From Bacillus sp. 2205SS5-2 (GTDB lineage Bacteria; Bacillota; Bacilli; Bacillales; Bacillaceae_K), in the NCBI RefSeq assembly GCF_037024155.1, contig NZ_JAYKTS010000012.1:1-64000 (forward strand): a stretch of 64,000 bases of DNA, given 5' to 3'. Below are positions 17,081-25,025 of this stretch, in pieces (positions within the stretch are counted from its first letter, which is position 1; each line of letters begins with the position of its first letter). The position numbers were made by a program, and so were the translations under genes. The notes below the pieces were generated by a model. It was not told the origin of the DNA and made no database searches. It saw nothing but the letters and a program-made list of their open reading frames with translations.

Positions 17081-18607
17081 ATGATCGAACTTTATATTGT
17101 AATAGGAATTGTTGTCTTTTTATTGTTAGCTCTCATTGGTGTATTTGTATCCAAATACCGTACAGCTGGGCCAGATGAAGCCTTGATTGTGACAGGAAGT
17201 TATCTTGGGAGCAAAAATGTTCATATTGATGAATCTGGAAATAAAATAAAAATCATTCGCGGAGGAGGTACGTTTCTTCTTCCAGTGTTTCAACAAGCAG
17301 AGCCTCTTAGCTTGTTATCAAGTAAATTAGAAGTTACGACACCAGAAGTCTACACAGAACAAGGTGTACCTGTGATGGCGGATGGAACAGCTATTATCAA
17401 GATTGGTGGGTCAATCTCAGAAATTGCGACTGCCGCCGAGCAATTTTTAGGTAAGCCTAAAGAAGATCGTGAAAATGAAGCACGTGAAGTACTTGAAGGT
17501 CATTTACGCTCGATTTTAGGAAGCATGACCGTAGAAGAGATCTATAAAAATCGCGATAAATTTTCTCAAGAAGTACAACGAGTAGCCTCTCAGGATTTAG
17601 CGAAAATGGGCTTGATTATTGTTTCTTTTACCATCAAAGATGTTCGTGATAAAAACGGCTATTTAGATTCGTTAGGGAAGCCACGAATTGCTCAAGTGAA
17701 ACGTGATGCGGATATAGCGACTGCTGAAGCAGAAAAAGAAACCCGTATTAAGCGTGCCGAAGCAAGTAAAGATGCACAAAAAGCAGAATTAGAACGTGCA
17801 ACCGAAATTGCCGAAGCAGAGAAATCGAATAAAATGAAAATTGCCGAGTATCGCCAAGAACAAGATAAAGCGAAAGCAAGAGCCGACCAAGCATATGACC
17901 TAGAAACGGCTCGTTCGAAACAAGAAGTAACTGAGCAAGAGATGCAAATCCGTATTATTGAGCGTCAAAAGCAAATCGAACTGGAAGAAAAAGAGATCTT
18001 ACGTCGTGAACGCCAGTATGATTCCGAAGTTAAGAAAAAAGCAGACGCCGATCGTTATTCCGTCGAACAAGCCGCTGCTGCGAATAAAGCGAGAGAAATG
18101 GCGGAAGCCGATGCCAATAAATACCGCATTGAAGCGATGGCGACAGCGGAAGCAGAACGTGTTCGAATTGATGGGGTCGCCAAAGCCGATGCTGAGCGTG
18201 CGCAAGGGGAAACAGATGCTGATATTATTCGCTTAAAAGGTTTAGCTGAAGCGGAAGCAAAACGGAAAATTGCTGAAGCATACGAGCAATTCGGAGAAGC
18301 TGCCGTACTAGATATGGTCTTGAAAATGCTTCCAGAGTATGCGAAACAAGTTGCGAGTCCTCTTGCCAATATCGATAAAATTACGGTTGTTGATACAGGA
18401 AGTGACAGTTCAAGTGGCGGAGCAAACAAGGTAACCGGATATGCAACAAACCTTATGTCTACAATGCAAGAAACGTTAAAAGCCTCTTCTGGAATTGATG
18501 TAAGAGAGCTTTTAGAGAATCTGTCAGGAAAAGGAAATGTGCGCCAAAGCATTGATCAACTTACCCATGATTTGAAAGAGTCGAAACAAAATCATGATGT
18601 AGAATAA
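17081..18607 (+). CDS. floT: Flotillin-like SPFH protein
   Basis: 508 residues. An N-terminal hydrophobic hairpin (about 3-25) is followed by an SPFH/band-7 domain to about 200. A long Ala/Glu-rich coiled coil follows with many EA repeats, then a C-terminal oligomerisation tail. Flotillins organise fluid membrane microdomains and support cell-wall synthesis and kinase signalling. ATG after AGGGGAATT. Last gene of the sigma-W-type operon and followed by a terminator. Confidence 0.95.
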   Translation: MIELYIVIGIVVFLLLALIGVFVSKYRTAGPDEALIVTGSYLGSKNVHIDESGNKIKIIRGGGTFLLPVFQQAEPLSLLSSKLEVTTPEVYTEQGVPVMADGTAIIKIGGSISEIATAAEQFLGKPKEDRENEAREVLEGHLRSILGSMTVEEIYKNRDKFSQEVQRVASQDLAKMGLIIVSFTIKDVRDKNGYLDSLGKPRIAQVKRDADIATAEAEKETRIKRAEASKDAQKAELERATEIAEAEKSNKMKIAEYRQEQDKAKARADQAYDLETARSKQEVTEQEMQIRIIERQKQIELEEKEILRRERQYDSEVKKKADADRYSVEQAAAANKAREMAEADANKYRIEAMATAEAERVRIDGVAKADAERAQGETDADIIRLKGLAEAEAKRKIAEAYEQFGEAAVLDMVLKMLPEYAKQVASPLANIDKITVVDTGSDSSSGGANKVTGYATNLMSTMQETLKASSGIDVRELLENLSGKGNVRQSIDQLTHDLKESKQNHDVE

Positions 18608-18618
18608 AGTTTGTCAGG

Positions 18619-18650
18619 AAAGATCACTCTGGGGGAGTGATCTTTTTCTT
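18619..18650 (+). terminator. Rho-independent terminator
   Basis: AGATCACTC pairs with GAGTGATCT, followed by TTTTT. It ends the pspA-nfeD-floT operon. Confidence 0.85.
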
Positions 18651-18820
18651 TTATGTATAAGGAAATGAGAAAACATGGAAATGTCTATCATTCTATCAAC
18701 ACCTGAATTAGAAGCCATGGCCTCTTAAAAGAATGCAGAAAAAAATCATTAAGATTATGAAAACTTAGCTGATATGCATTATGCTAGAAACATCTAGTTT
18801 TCATTGAAAGGAAGATTAAA

Positions 18821-19900
18821 GTGGCAAGAGCACTGTTTGAACAAGCTGAAGAATTTATTACATTATGTTATACAGAGTTGAACAAGAAAGAGGATATAGC
18901 TTCAAGGTTGCAAGATATTCAAGAAGAAATTAACGAAACAAATACATATGTTCATACATTCGAGGAGCTTGAGCACGGAGCAAAAGTGGCCTGGCGGAAT
19001 AGTAATCGCTGTATCGGCCGATTGTTTTGGAATTCACTCCATGTGTTTGATGAAAGAGATGCTACCGAAGCTGACGAAATATTTGCTGCTTTGGAGAGAC
19101 ATATTCGATTTGCTGGAAACGATGGGAAGATTCGCCCCACTATCACAATCTTTCGCCCATCAACAAATGGTAAGAAGGATGTGAGGATTTGGAATCATCA
19201 ATTATTACGTTATGCAGGTTACACAACTGACGATAGTATCATTGGAGATTCGTCGTCGATGACGTTCACAAAAATGTGTGAAGAACTTGGCTGGAAGGGC
19301 GAAAAAACGTCCTTTGATCTCTTACCTTGGGTGATTGGAACAGATGAACAACCACTGGCTTGGCGAGAGGCACCGAAGCAGCTTGCGTTGGAAGTTACTT
19401 TGTCACATCCTGAATTTTCTTGGTTTCAGGATCTCGGGTTAAAGTGGTACGGTGTCCCCATTATTTCGGATATGCGCTTAGAAATTGGGGGGATACACTA
19501 TACGGCTGCTCCGTTTAACGGTTGGTATATGGAAACAGAGATAGGAGCAAGAAATCTAGCTGATGAAAACCGTTACAATCTATTACCGAAAATAGCGAGT
19601 TGTATGAACTTAGACACCTCAAAGCAATGGACGTTGTGGAAAGACAAAGCACTTGTTGAACTAAATATAGCTGTTCTTTTTTCGTTTAAAGAAGCAGGAG
19701 TTAGTATTGTCGATCACCATACTGCTGCGGGTCAATTTCGTAAATTTGAACAAAATGAGATGAAAGAAAACCGTGAATTAACTGGTGATTGGTCATGGCT
19801 TATTCCACCTGTTTCACCTGCAACGACTCATGTGTTTCATAAAGAGTACGATAATACTTGGCAAGCAACCAACTATTATTATCAAGAAAAACTATTTTAA
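18821..19900 (+). CDS. nos: Nitric oxide synthase oxygenase
   Basis: 359 residues, matching bacterial NOS, which has only the heme oxygenase domain. The proximal heme ligand is Cys64 in [10 protein letters not shown]. The substrate-Arg Glu lies in [12 protein letters not shown], and the pterin-side WSWLIPP is present near the end. It makes NO from L-arginine with an outside reductase and protects Bacillus from oxidative stress and antibiotics. GTG start after GAAAGGAAG. The next gene starts 15 bases downstream, so the two are probably co-transcribed. Confidence 0.96.
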   Translation: MARALFEQAEEFITLCYTELNKKEDIASRLQDIQEEINETNTYVHTFEELEHGAKVAWRNSNRCIGRLFWNSLHVFDERDATEADEIFAALERHIRFAGNDGKIRPTITIFRPSTNGKKDVRIWNHQLLRYAGYTTDDSIIGDSSSMTFTKMCEELGWKGEKTSFDLLPWVIGTDEQPLAWREAPKQLALEVTLSHPEFSWFQDLGLKWYGVPIISDMRLEIGGIHYTAAPFNGWYMETEIGARNLADENRYNLLPKIASCMNLDTSKQWTLWKDKALVELNIAVLFSFKEAGVSIVDHHTAAGQFRKFEQNEMKENRELTGDWSWLIPPVSPATTHVFHKEYDNTWQATNYYYQEKLF

Positions 19901-19915
19901 GGGAGCGTGGAGAGA

Positions 19916-20356
19916 ATGAAGCTTCAAGCACACGTGGAAATGAGAATTCTTAAACCAATAGAAGAAGTATATGAGAGTATCGTTGATCCAAAAAAAATGT
20001 CGAGGTACTTTATTACTTCTGGAACAGCTCGTTTAGATGAGGGCAAGCCGGTTACCTGGACTTGGGCGGATTTTAACGCTGAACATAAAATAAACGTTCA
20101 AAAGGTTGAAAAAAATAAAGTAATTTCTTTTCAATGGTCCGCAAGCGGCGTGGAGACAACCGTACACATTTCGTTTACAAGAGATGGAAATTCTGAAACA
20201 ATTGTAACCATTGAAGAAAGTGGTTGGGAGGCAAATGAGCAAGGAATCCAAAGGTATGGACAACAGACAACAGGATGGGTTCATATGGTTACTTGCTTAA
20301 AAGCCTACCAAGAAGATGGGGTCAATCTGAGAATGGGCGCATTTGCTAAAGGATAA
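19916..20356 (+). CDS. SRPBCC / AHSA1-like protein
   Basis: 146 residues from the ATG at 19916 (a GTG at 19907 is in frame but crowded against GGGAG). The pattern IEEVYESIVDPKKMSRYF, WTWADF, then GWVHMVTCLKAYQEDG is the START-like AHSA1 fold, a hydrophobic-pocket domain. The ligand is unknown. It follows nos directly, but a functional link is only inferred. Confidence 0.82.
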   Translation: MKLQAHVEMRILKPIEEVYESIVDPKKMSRYFITSGTARLDEGKPVTWTWADFNAEHKINVQKVEKNKVISFQWSASGVETTVHISFTRDGNSETIVTIEESGWEANEQGIQRYGQQTTGWVHMVTCLKAYQEDGVNLRMGAFAKG

Positions 20357-20364
20357 AAAAATCT

Positions 20365-20400
20365 TACACACTTATCTTTGTGTAGCATAATTTTTCAAGT
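20365..20400 (+). terminator. Weak terminator-like hairpin
   Basis: TACACA pairs with TGTGTA, followed after a short gap by TTTTT. It probably ends nos and the SRPBCC gene. Confidence 0.4.
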
Positions 20401-20587
20401 CCAAAGTACAAACCTACGGACTTTATGCTAAGGGTAATGAAAACGTCCCTTTTTTTCTGGGGATTTCTATCAAAATAGAAAAAACAAAAAAGCCAAAAAC
20501 CAATATATAGTAGGTTCCGGGCTTCTTTTTCTCAATAATGGTACTTTTTCAGCGCTCTCATTGTAACTGCCGAGCTTCTAGGATTTT

Positions 20588-20732
20588 TACGTATACATTG
20601 TTGCGGTTTCATTCACTCATCAAGGGAATCTTTCATTTTTTCAGTGATTCCGTTCTGGAATATGAGACAAGTTACTCTCAAAGATTTTTACTGCGGTGTA
20701 AACCTGCGGAAAGAACAATAATCTTTGAGAAA
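20588..20732 (-). repeat. Degenerate dispersed repeat
   Basis: It opens TTTACGTATACATTGTTGC and closes ACAATAATCTTTGAGAAAGG, the two termini in reverse orientation. The core is divergent. It directly abuts the next copy. Confidence 0.55.
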
Positions 20733-20893
20733 GGCTCTTTTCGTACACATTTGGCTATTTCATCTGATTTTTGATTAAATCGCCCATTTCACAGTTTATT
20801 TCCATCAAAAATAGACAGATCTAGCTGCAGTGGCTAGGACTAGGGCGTTTCGTAAATGATACCCGAAACAAAGCTATTGTTGGTTTGGAATAA
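20733..20893 (-). repeat. Dispersed repeat, subfamily B, containing a GC-rich repeat fragment
   Basis: GGCTCTTTTCGTACACATTT, GGCTATTTCATC and CCATTTCACAG are subfamily B. At 20819-20848 AGATCTAGCTGCAGTGGCTA interrupts it, which is the opening of the unrelated GC-rich repeat family. B sequence (CCCGAAACAAAGCTAT) then resumes. Confidence 0.65.
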
Positions 20894-20935
20894 AGTTTGA
20901 TCAAAACAACTAATAAACCTTAATAATATCGCTAA

Positions 20936-20983
20936 CAAAAAGAAGCCAATTTGAAAAAAGATTGATCAAAATGGCTTCTTTTA
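20936..20983. terminator. Hairpin, possible bidirectional terminator
   Basis: AGAAGCCA pairs with TGGCTTCT, extended by TTTGA/TCAAA, with A-run before and T-run after. Confidence 0.6.
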
Positions 20984-21162
20984 TTGTGAATTAGTGTACA
21001 ATTTTTATAAAAAAGTTGAATCAAAAATTTTCATATATCTTCATACAGCAAAGTTTGCTTAAATGTTCACCTTCTAAAACGGTTTAACTTTTTTCAAGAC
21101 ATCGCATCTTTTTTATAAACGGTACGACTTTCTTCAAAACAATTAAACTTTGTTTTAATCCA

Positions 21163-21221
21163 ACAGCTATGTCACCGTTTATAGACTGGTTCGAAAAGCA
21201 ACAAGCTTTGCGACAACAGCC
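21163..21221 (-). repeat. Partial dispersed repeat, subfamily B
   Basis: CAGCTATGTCACCGTTTATA, GACTGGTTCGAAAAGCAACA and GCTTTGCGACAACAGCC match the left half of subfamily B in reverse. Confidence 0.65.
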
Positions 21222-21236
21222 TTGAGAAAACTGTGT

Positions 21237-21488
21237 TTAATGATGATCATTATCAAGCATTTCAGGATGGAAGTTCTTCCGATACATTAAAAAGAGAGAA
21301 ATCCAATATTTAAATTCATCAAAGAAAAGGGGCCGTTCATCGAAGGAGAACTCCTGAAAAAAATCTTCTAATTGATCTTCCTCTACTTCCTCAAGAATTC
21401 CGCTTATGGATATGGGATATTTTAAGCGCTGATATAAATCATCGTAACCATAATAATCAAACATTTCCTCTAACTGTTTCGCCTTCAT
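21237..21488 (-). CDS. Small acidic protein of unknown function
   Basis: 83 residues, rich in Asp/Glu and Tyr/Phe, beginning MKAKQLEEMFDYYGYDD and ending HPEMLDNDHH. The start ATG follows AGGTGAATC. There is no signal peptide and no clear membrane segment, although YWISLFLMYR is hydrophobic. I do not recognise the family. The coding call rests on the ribosome site and biased composition. Confidence 0.6.
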   Translation of the reverse strand: MKAKQLEEMFDYYGYDDLYQRLKYPISISGILEEVEEDQLEDFFQEFSFDERPLFFDEFKYWISLFLMYRKNFHPEMLDNDHH

Positions 21489-21725
21489 TGATTCACCTAC
21501 TTAAATTAGATTGTGCTGTATTATTACTCTTCCAAAAAATCTAAACTTTCATACTCATACTAGTCAATTTAGTTCTAACATAACAATCAAACCCCTTTTA
21601 TAGCTGATAGGATGTAGTTAAAGGGATAATTTTACAAATAATAATGATAATATGTACGTAACCACACTGAAATATAAAAGAAAGACCATGCTATATTTAA
21701 TCGTCATTTTAAACAAGGCAACTAC

Positions 21726-22120
21726 TGACCCCATTTTTGAACGGCCGTAGTCACAACGGCAACCAATTGAGGTGAGATAAGCTTAGCGACGACGGACGCC
21801 ACCACTAGAATTAGAGGCGATTAATAAGGAAGAACCCATGCCAATCTGACTTTCAGTGACAGGTTGTAAATTTTCAAATAGGGCATTGTTTGAAACAACA
21901 GATCGAGTGAAAAATACTTCTACCAAGCCAAGAATGGGAGAAACAGAGGGAAATAAGACACCCGTTTTAACAAGGACTAGACCTAGATAAGGTGATATTC
22001 CTGAATAGTTAGCAATAAAGGAAAATCCTAAAATAATGCAGACAGTGAAAATTGAAACTGAAAATTCTTTACCGGTCTCTAGTAGCGTAGTGAACCCCTC
22101 TCTCTTATTGATGCTTTAGA
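21726..22120 (-). pseudogene. lctP: L-lactate permease fragment, C-terminal part
   Basis: Reading leftward, the minus strand encodes GKEFSVSIFTVCIILGFSF, ANYSGISPYLGLVL, SPILGLVEVFFTRSVVSNNA and NSSGG, the conserved LctP core. A frameshift near 21795 follows, then AKLISPQLVAVVTTA in the next frame. The 5' side is cut by a dispersed repeat at 22121. The gene is plainly dead: frameshifted and separated from its upstream part at 22490-22648. Confidence 0.8.
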
Positions 22121-22200
22121 AGGCTCTTTGCGTATCCATTGTGACTATTTCATCTGATTTTTGACTAAATCCTCTACTTCATTGTTGATTTCTATTTAAT
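22121..22200 (-). repeat. Partial dispersed repeat, subfamily B, inside lctP
   Basis: AGGCTCTTTGCGTATCCATT, GACTATTTCATCTGATTTTT and ACTTCATTGTTGATTTC are the subfamily B right end in reverse. It separates the two lctP fragments. Confidence 0.7.
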
Positions 22201-22230
22201 GATTTCTTGTTGTAAGTTTTTATCTAAGAT

Positions 22231-22301
22231 AGGCGAGAATACCTTTACCTTCAAGGAATGAGGAGGGCGAAGCCCATTGAGTAAGTGGGGTATTCTCGCC
22301 T
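22231..22301 (+). mobile_element. Palindromic end resembling an IS200/IS605-type right end
   Basis: AGGCGAGAATACC and GGTATTCTCGCCT are perfect inverted repeats that enclose GGGCGAAGCCC and CCCATTGAGTAAGTGGG hairpins. The layout resembles the structured end of tnpB elements. A tnpB-like start lies 105 bases downstream. Confidence 0.5.
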
Positions 22302-22405
22302 CGAACAAAGGAAGGACTTTGCCATCTCAAATGTTCAACACACAAGCCGAAACAAACGTTCGTACATTTACTTCCGTTCGGGTATAATTAGGAAGGGTGT
22401 AGGTA

Positions 22406-22495
22406 ATGAAAGTGAAAAAATCCTACAAATTCTGAATTTACTCAAACAAAACACAGATCATTTTAATCCATAAAATCATTGGTGGTTCTCGTTTC
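22406..22495 (+). pseudogene. tnpB: N-terminal remnant of an IS605-type tnpB
   Basis: From the ATG at 22406 the frame reads MKVKKSYKF, a TGA stop (22433-22435), then IYSNKTQIILIHKIIGGSRF. TnpB proteins usually begin like MKVxKAYKFRIYPNKEQ and continue IGCSRF. Arg10 is thus a stop, CGA to TGA being the simplest change. A TATAAT sits 17 bases upstream. The similarity ends near 22495, where lctP sequence begins, so about 30 codons remain. Confidence 0.65.
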
Positions 22496-22648
22496 ATGAG
22501 TTTAATAAATATTATTGGGAAAAGCAGAGTTGTGCTGTTCAATGGACCTCCTAAGGTGAATAAACCTTTGAAGAATGGCAGACTCCAAACAATGATAAAC
22601 CCCGTTAAAATATAAAATGGTGACCAAGCTGAGATAATCTCTTTTTTA
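22490..22648 (-). pseudogene. lctP: L-lactate permease fragment, middle part
   Basis: The minus strand encodes KKEIISAWSPFYILTG, FIIVWSLPFFKGLF and GGPLNSTTLLFPI, typical of the central LctP segment. The N-terminal region is missing and the fragment is bordered by a repeat end (22649-22682). About 100 codons expected between this and the other fragment are replaced by mobile DNA. Confidence 0.75.
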
Positions 22649-22682
22649 TATGCTAGAGCAACAAAGCATGCGATCAGAGCCC
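22649..22682 (+). repeat. Solo right end of dispersed repeat
   Basis: TATGCTAGAGCAACAAAGCA then TGCGATCAGAGCC closely matches the right end of the copy at 15200-15362. Confidence 0.6.
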
Positions 22683-22750
22683 ATAAAAAGAGAGTTCAAA
22701 ACGATTGATTCCAAAGAATCTGTAAGGCTTAGGGAAAGAGGATGATTTAT

Positions 22751-23425
22751 TTGTTTAAGATATTAGTAGTTGATGATGATATCCATATGTTGAACTTTGT
22801 GGGAAAGGAACTTAGACAATCAGGCTATAGTGTGATTGAAACTACATCTGGGGATAGAGCTTTATTGATTCTGGAAACCGAATCGGTGGATTTAGCAGTA
22901 GTAGATGTTATGATGCCAGGCATCGATGGGTTTGAACTAACAAAAATTCTACGTTCCCATAATAATCTACCGGTTATCTTGCTTACAGCACGGCATCATA
23001 TTGAAGACAAAGAGCGTGGCTTCTTAGCTGGTTCTGATGATTATATCGTAAAACCATTTGAGGCAAAAGAACTATTGTACCGGATAAAAGCGGTTTTGCG
23101 CCGGTATAATCATCCAGAGGACCACTTATTAGCCATTGGTTCTCTTGTAATTGACCTTAAAAGCTATGAAGTGCGATCATCGAAAGGAACTCTGCTGATC
23201 CCGCTAAAGGAGTTTGAGCTGTTGTCACTTCTTGCGTCAAATCCCCGACAAGTGCTTAGCAGGGAATTAATAATCGAACGCATTTGGGGAATTGATTTTC
23301 AAGGACTTGAACAAACTGTGAATGTTCATATTAAACGACTAAGGCAACGCTTACAACGATTCGCCCCAGATGTACAAATTAGAACTATAAGGGGTGTTGG
23401 CTACAAAATTGAGGTGGTCAAATGA
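22751..23425 (+). CDS. hssR: Heme-responsive response regulator
   Basis: 224 residues from the TTG at 22751, eight to nine bases after AAAGAGG. The ATG at 22742 touches that site and is less likely. The receiver domain has the acidic pair of LVVDDD, phospho-acceptor Asp52 (AVVDVMMPG) and Lys of VKPFEAKEL. A C-terminal winged helix of the OmpR class ends with the TIRGVGYKIE signature. Length and the stretch DKERGFLAGSDDYIVKPFEA fit Staphylococcus/Bacillus HssR. Overlaps hssS by the ATGA arrangement. Confidence 0.9.
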   Translation: MFKILVVDDDIHMLNFVGKELRQSGYSVIETTSGDRALLILETESVDLAVVDVMMPGIDGFELTKILRSHNNLPVILLTARHHIEDKERGFLAGSDDYIVKPFEAKELLYRIKAVLRRYNHPEDHLLAIGSLVIDLKSYEVRSSKGTLLIPLKEFELLSLLASNPRQVLSRELIIERIWGIDFQGLEQTVNVHIKRLRQRLQRFAPDVQIRTIRGVGYKIEVVK

Positions 23426-24792
23426 GTCTTTATGTCAAGTTTATTTGGTTTACTTTTGCGACAATGTTAGTCAGCAGTATGATAGCCTTTTTCACAATGA
23501 ATACCTATTATCATCAATATTTGAAAGTTGAAAATAACGAAAAAAACATGGCCATCGCTATTTCTTTCGCCAAATACTTAGATGGAAAAGAGTCAATTCA
23601 AGTTGAAGAAACCCTTAATCTGCTTGGTGGGGCGGGCTATCAACTTTACATTACAGATGGTGATAATGTGAACCGGTATGGAGGGGAATTCCGTGATGAG
23701 ACGATCAGTGATTCGAACGTTCAACGAGTACTAAATGGGAAGATTTTTAATGGAATCCGTGATTTTCCGTTAGAAACCTTTGTCACTGGTTTTTTTTCGA
23801 ATGAATTAAAGAATACAGTAGGTGTGCCTATAGAAATTGATGGTGAGCGAAATGCTCTCTTTTTGCGTCCGAATATTAAACTTCTTTTCCAAGAGCTCCA
23901 TCTATTATTTGGCGGACTAGCTGTGGGTATTATTATCTTAAGCTTTATCGGTATGTTGATAGTTGCACGCCTGTTGATTCAACCGATTACAAAATTGACA
24001 GAAGCAACAGAGAAGATGGGAGATGAAACGTTCGATGTTCCGCTATCTATTAATAGAAAGGATGAAATTGGTCGTTTAGCTGATCAGTTTTTAAAAATGC
24101 GGGCTCAAATTGAGCGCTCCATTCTAAAGCGTAAAGAGTTTGTTCATAACGTTTCACACGATATCCAGTCGCCGCTCCATACGATACGTATCTATTTGCC
24201 TTTACTTCAGAAAAACGACATCAGTGAGAAAGAAAAAGTGAAGTATTCCAGCGTTATTCAAGAAGAAACAACCCGCATGTCATTACTGACTAAACAATTG
24301 TTAACTTTGGCATCTTTTGACGCGGAATCAGCCGATCTTGTTGATGAAGTCTTTATCGATCAACAGTTGCGGGACACTCTTTCCCACCTTCGTTATGCAT
24401 TCGATGAAAAGGATATTGGAATTTCGGTTCAGTTGGAACCTATATGCCTTAAAGGAAATGCGGTTCTTCTTCAAACGGTTTGGGAGAATCTACTGACCAA
24501 CGCTATTAAATACAGTGATCATGGTGGATTAATTGAAGTTCGGATGACATCCACCTCTGAATATATGATTTTGAATATCCAAGATGAAGGTGTCGGCATG
24601 TCAGTAATGGATACTAAGCACGCATTTGAACGATTTTACCGAGCTGATCAGGCACGTACGCGCTCAGTAAAGGGATCTGGATTAGGCCTCTCCATTGTTA
24701 AAGAAGTCATTGATTTACATAAGGGAACCGTTGAAATTTCAAGTGTCCTCGCTGAATATACCACCGTTCAAGTAAAAATTCCTATATTGTAA
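23422..24792 (+). CDS. hssS: Heme sensor histidine kinase
   Basis: 456 residues, the HssS size. TM1 about 7-27, an extracytoplasmic sensor with GKIFNGIRDFPLETFVTGFF as in HssS, TM2 about 162-185, HAMP to about 245. The phospho-acceptor His lies in VSHDIQSPLHT, with N box WENLLTNAIKYS, G1 DEGVGM and G2 GSGLGLSI. It senses heme excess at the membrane and phosphorylates HssR. A hairpin follows (24812-24849) before the target transporter genes. Confidence 0.9.
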   Translation: MSLYVKFIWFTFATMLVSSMIAFFTMNTYYHQYLKVENNEKNMAIAISFAKYLDGKESIQVEETLNLLGGAGYQLYITDGDNVNRYGGEFRDETISDSNVQRVLNGKIFNGIRDFPLETFVTGFFSNELKNTVGVPIEIDGERNALFLRPNIKLLFQELHLLFGGLAVGIIILSFIGMLIVARLLIQPITKLTEATEKMGDETFDVPLSINRKDEIGRLADQFLKMRAQIERSILKRKEFVHNVSHDIQSPLHTIRIYLPLLQKNDISEKEKVKYSSVIQEETTRMSLLTKQLLTLASFDAESADLVDEVFIDQQLRDTLSHLRYAFDEKDIGISVQLEPICLKGNAVLLQTVWENLLTNAIKYSDHGGLIEVRMTSTSEYMILNIQDEGVGMSVMDTKHAFERFYRADQARTRSVKGSGLGLSIVKEVIDLHKGTVEISSVLAEYTTVQVKIPIL

Positions 24793-24811
24793 AGGAAAGT
24801 TAACCTTCCGT

Positions 24812-24849
24812 TCATGTTCACAGCCTATTCTAGGGTTGTGAGCATTTTT
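24812..24849 (+). terminator. Weak terminator-like hairpin after hssS
   Basis: TGTTCACA pairs with TGTGAGCA with a G-U pair, followed by TTTTTA. It separates hssRS from hrtBA. Confidence 0.45.
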
Positions 24850-24965
24850 AATTGCAGCCATTTGGCGGGGATGTTTTTGGTTCCAAATTTGATGAACCGT
24901 TTGAAAGAAACATGGTTCGATACGTAGTTAAATAACCTAAACAACAAACAAAAATATAATTTTTT

Positions 24966-24985
24966 GTGCATCTTGCGTTCACTCA
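24966..24985 (+). promoter_or_regulatory. Candidate HssR binding site
   Basis: GTGCATCTT-GC-GTTCACTCA is an imperfect direct repeat with an 11-base period, resembling the HssR box GTTCATATT-N2-GTTCATATT of staphylococci. It lies 41 bases upstream of hrtB. Confidence 0.45.
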
Positions 24986-25025
24986 AGCTGTATTGAATTA
25001 AGATATCAAAAACGGAGGAATCTTT

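Noticed and set aside
22306-22380. LexA-like words (CGAAACAAACGTTCG) upstream of the tnpB remnant
   Set aside because: Half-sites are off the CGAAC-N4-GTTCG consensus and the downstream gene is dead, so no SOS link can be supported.
22285-22473. Sixty-two-codon plus-strand frame over the IS605-like palindrome
   Set aside because: It is out of frame with the tnpB start and overlaps structured element DNA; no protein features.
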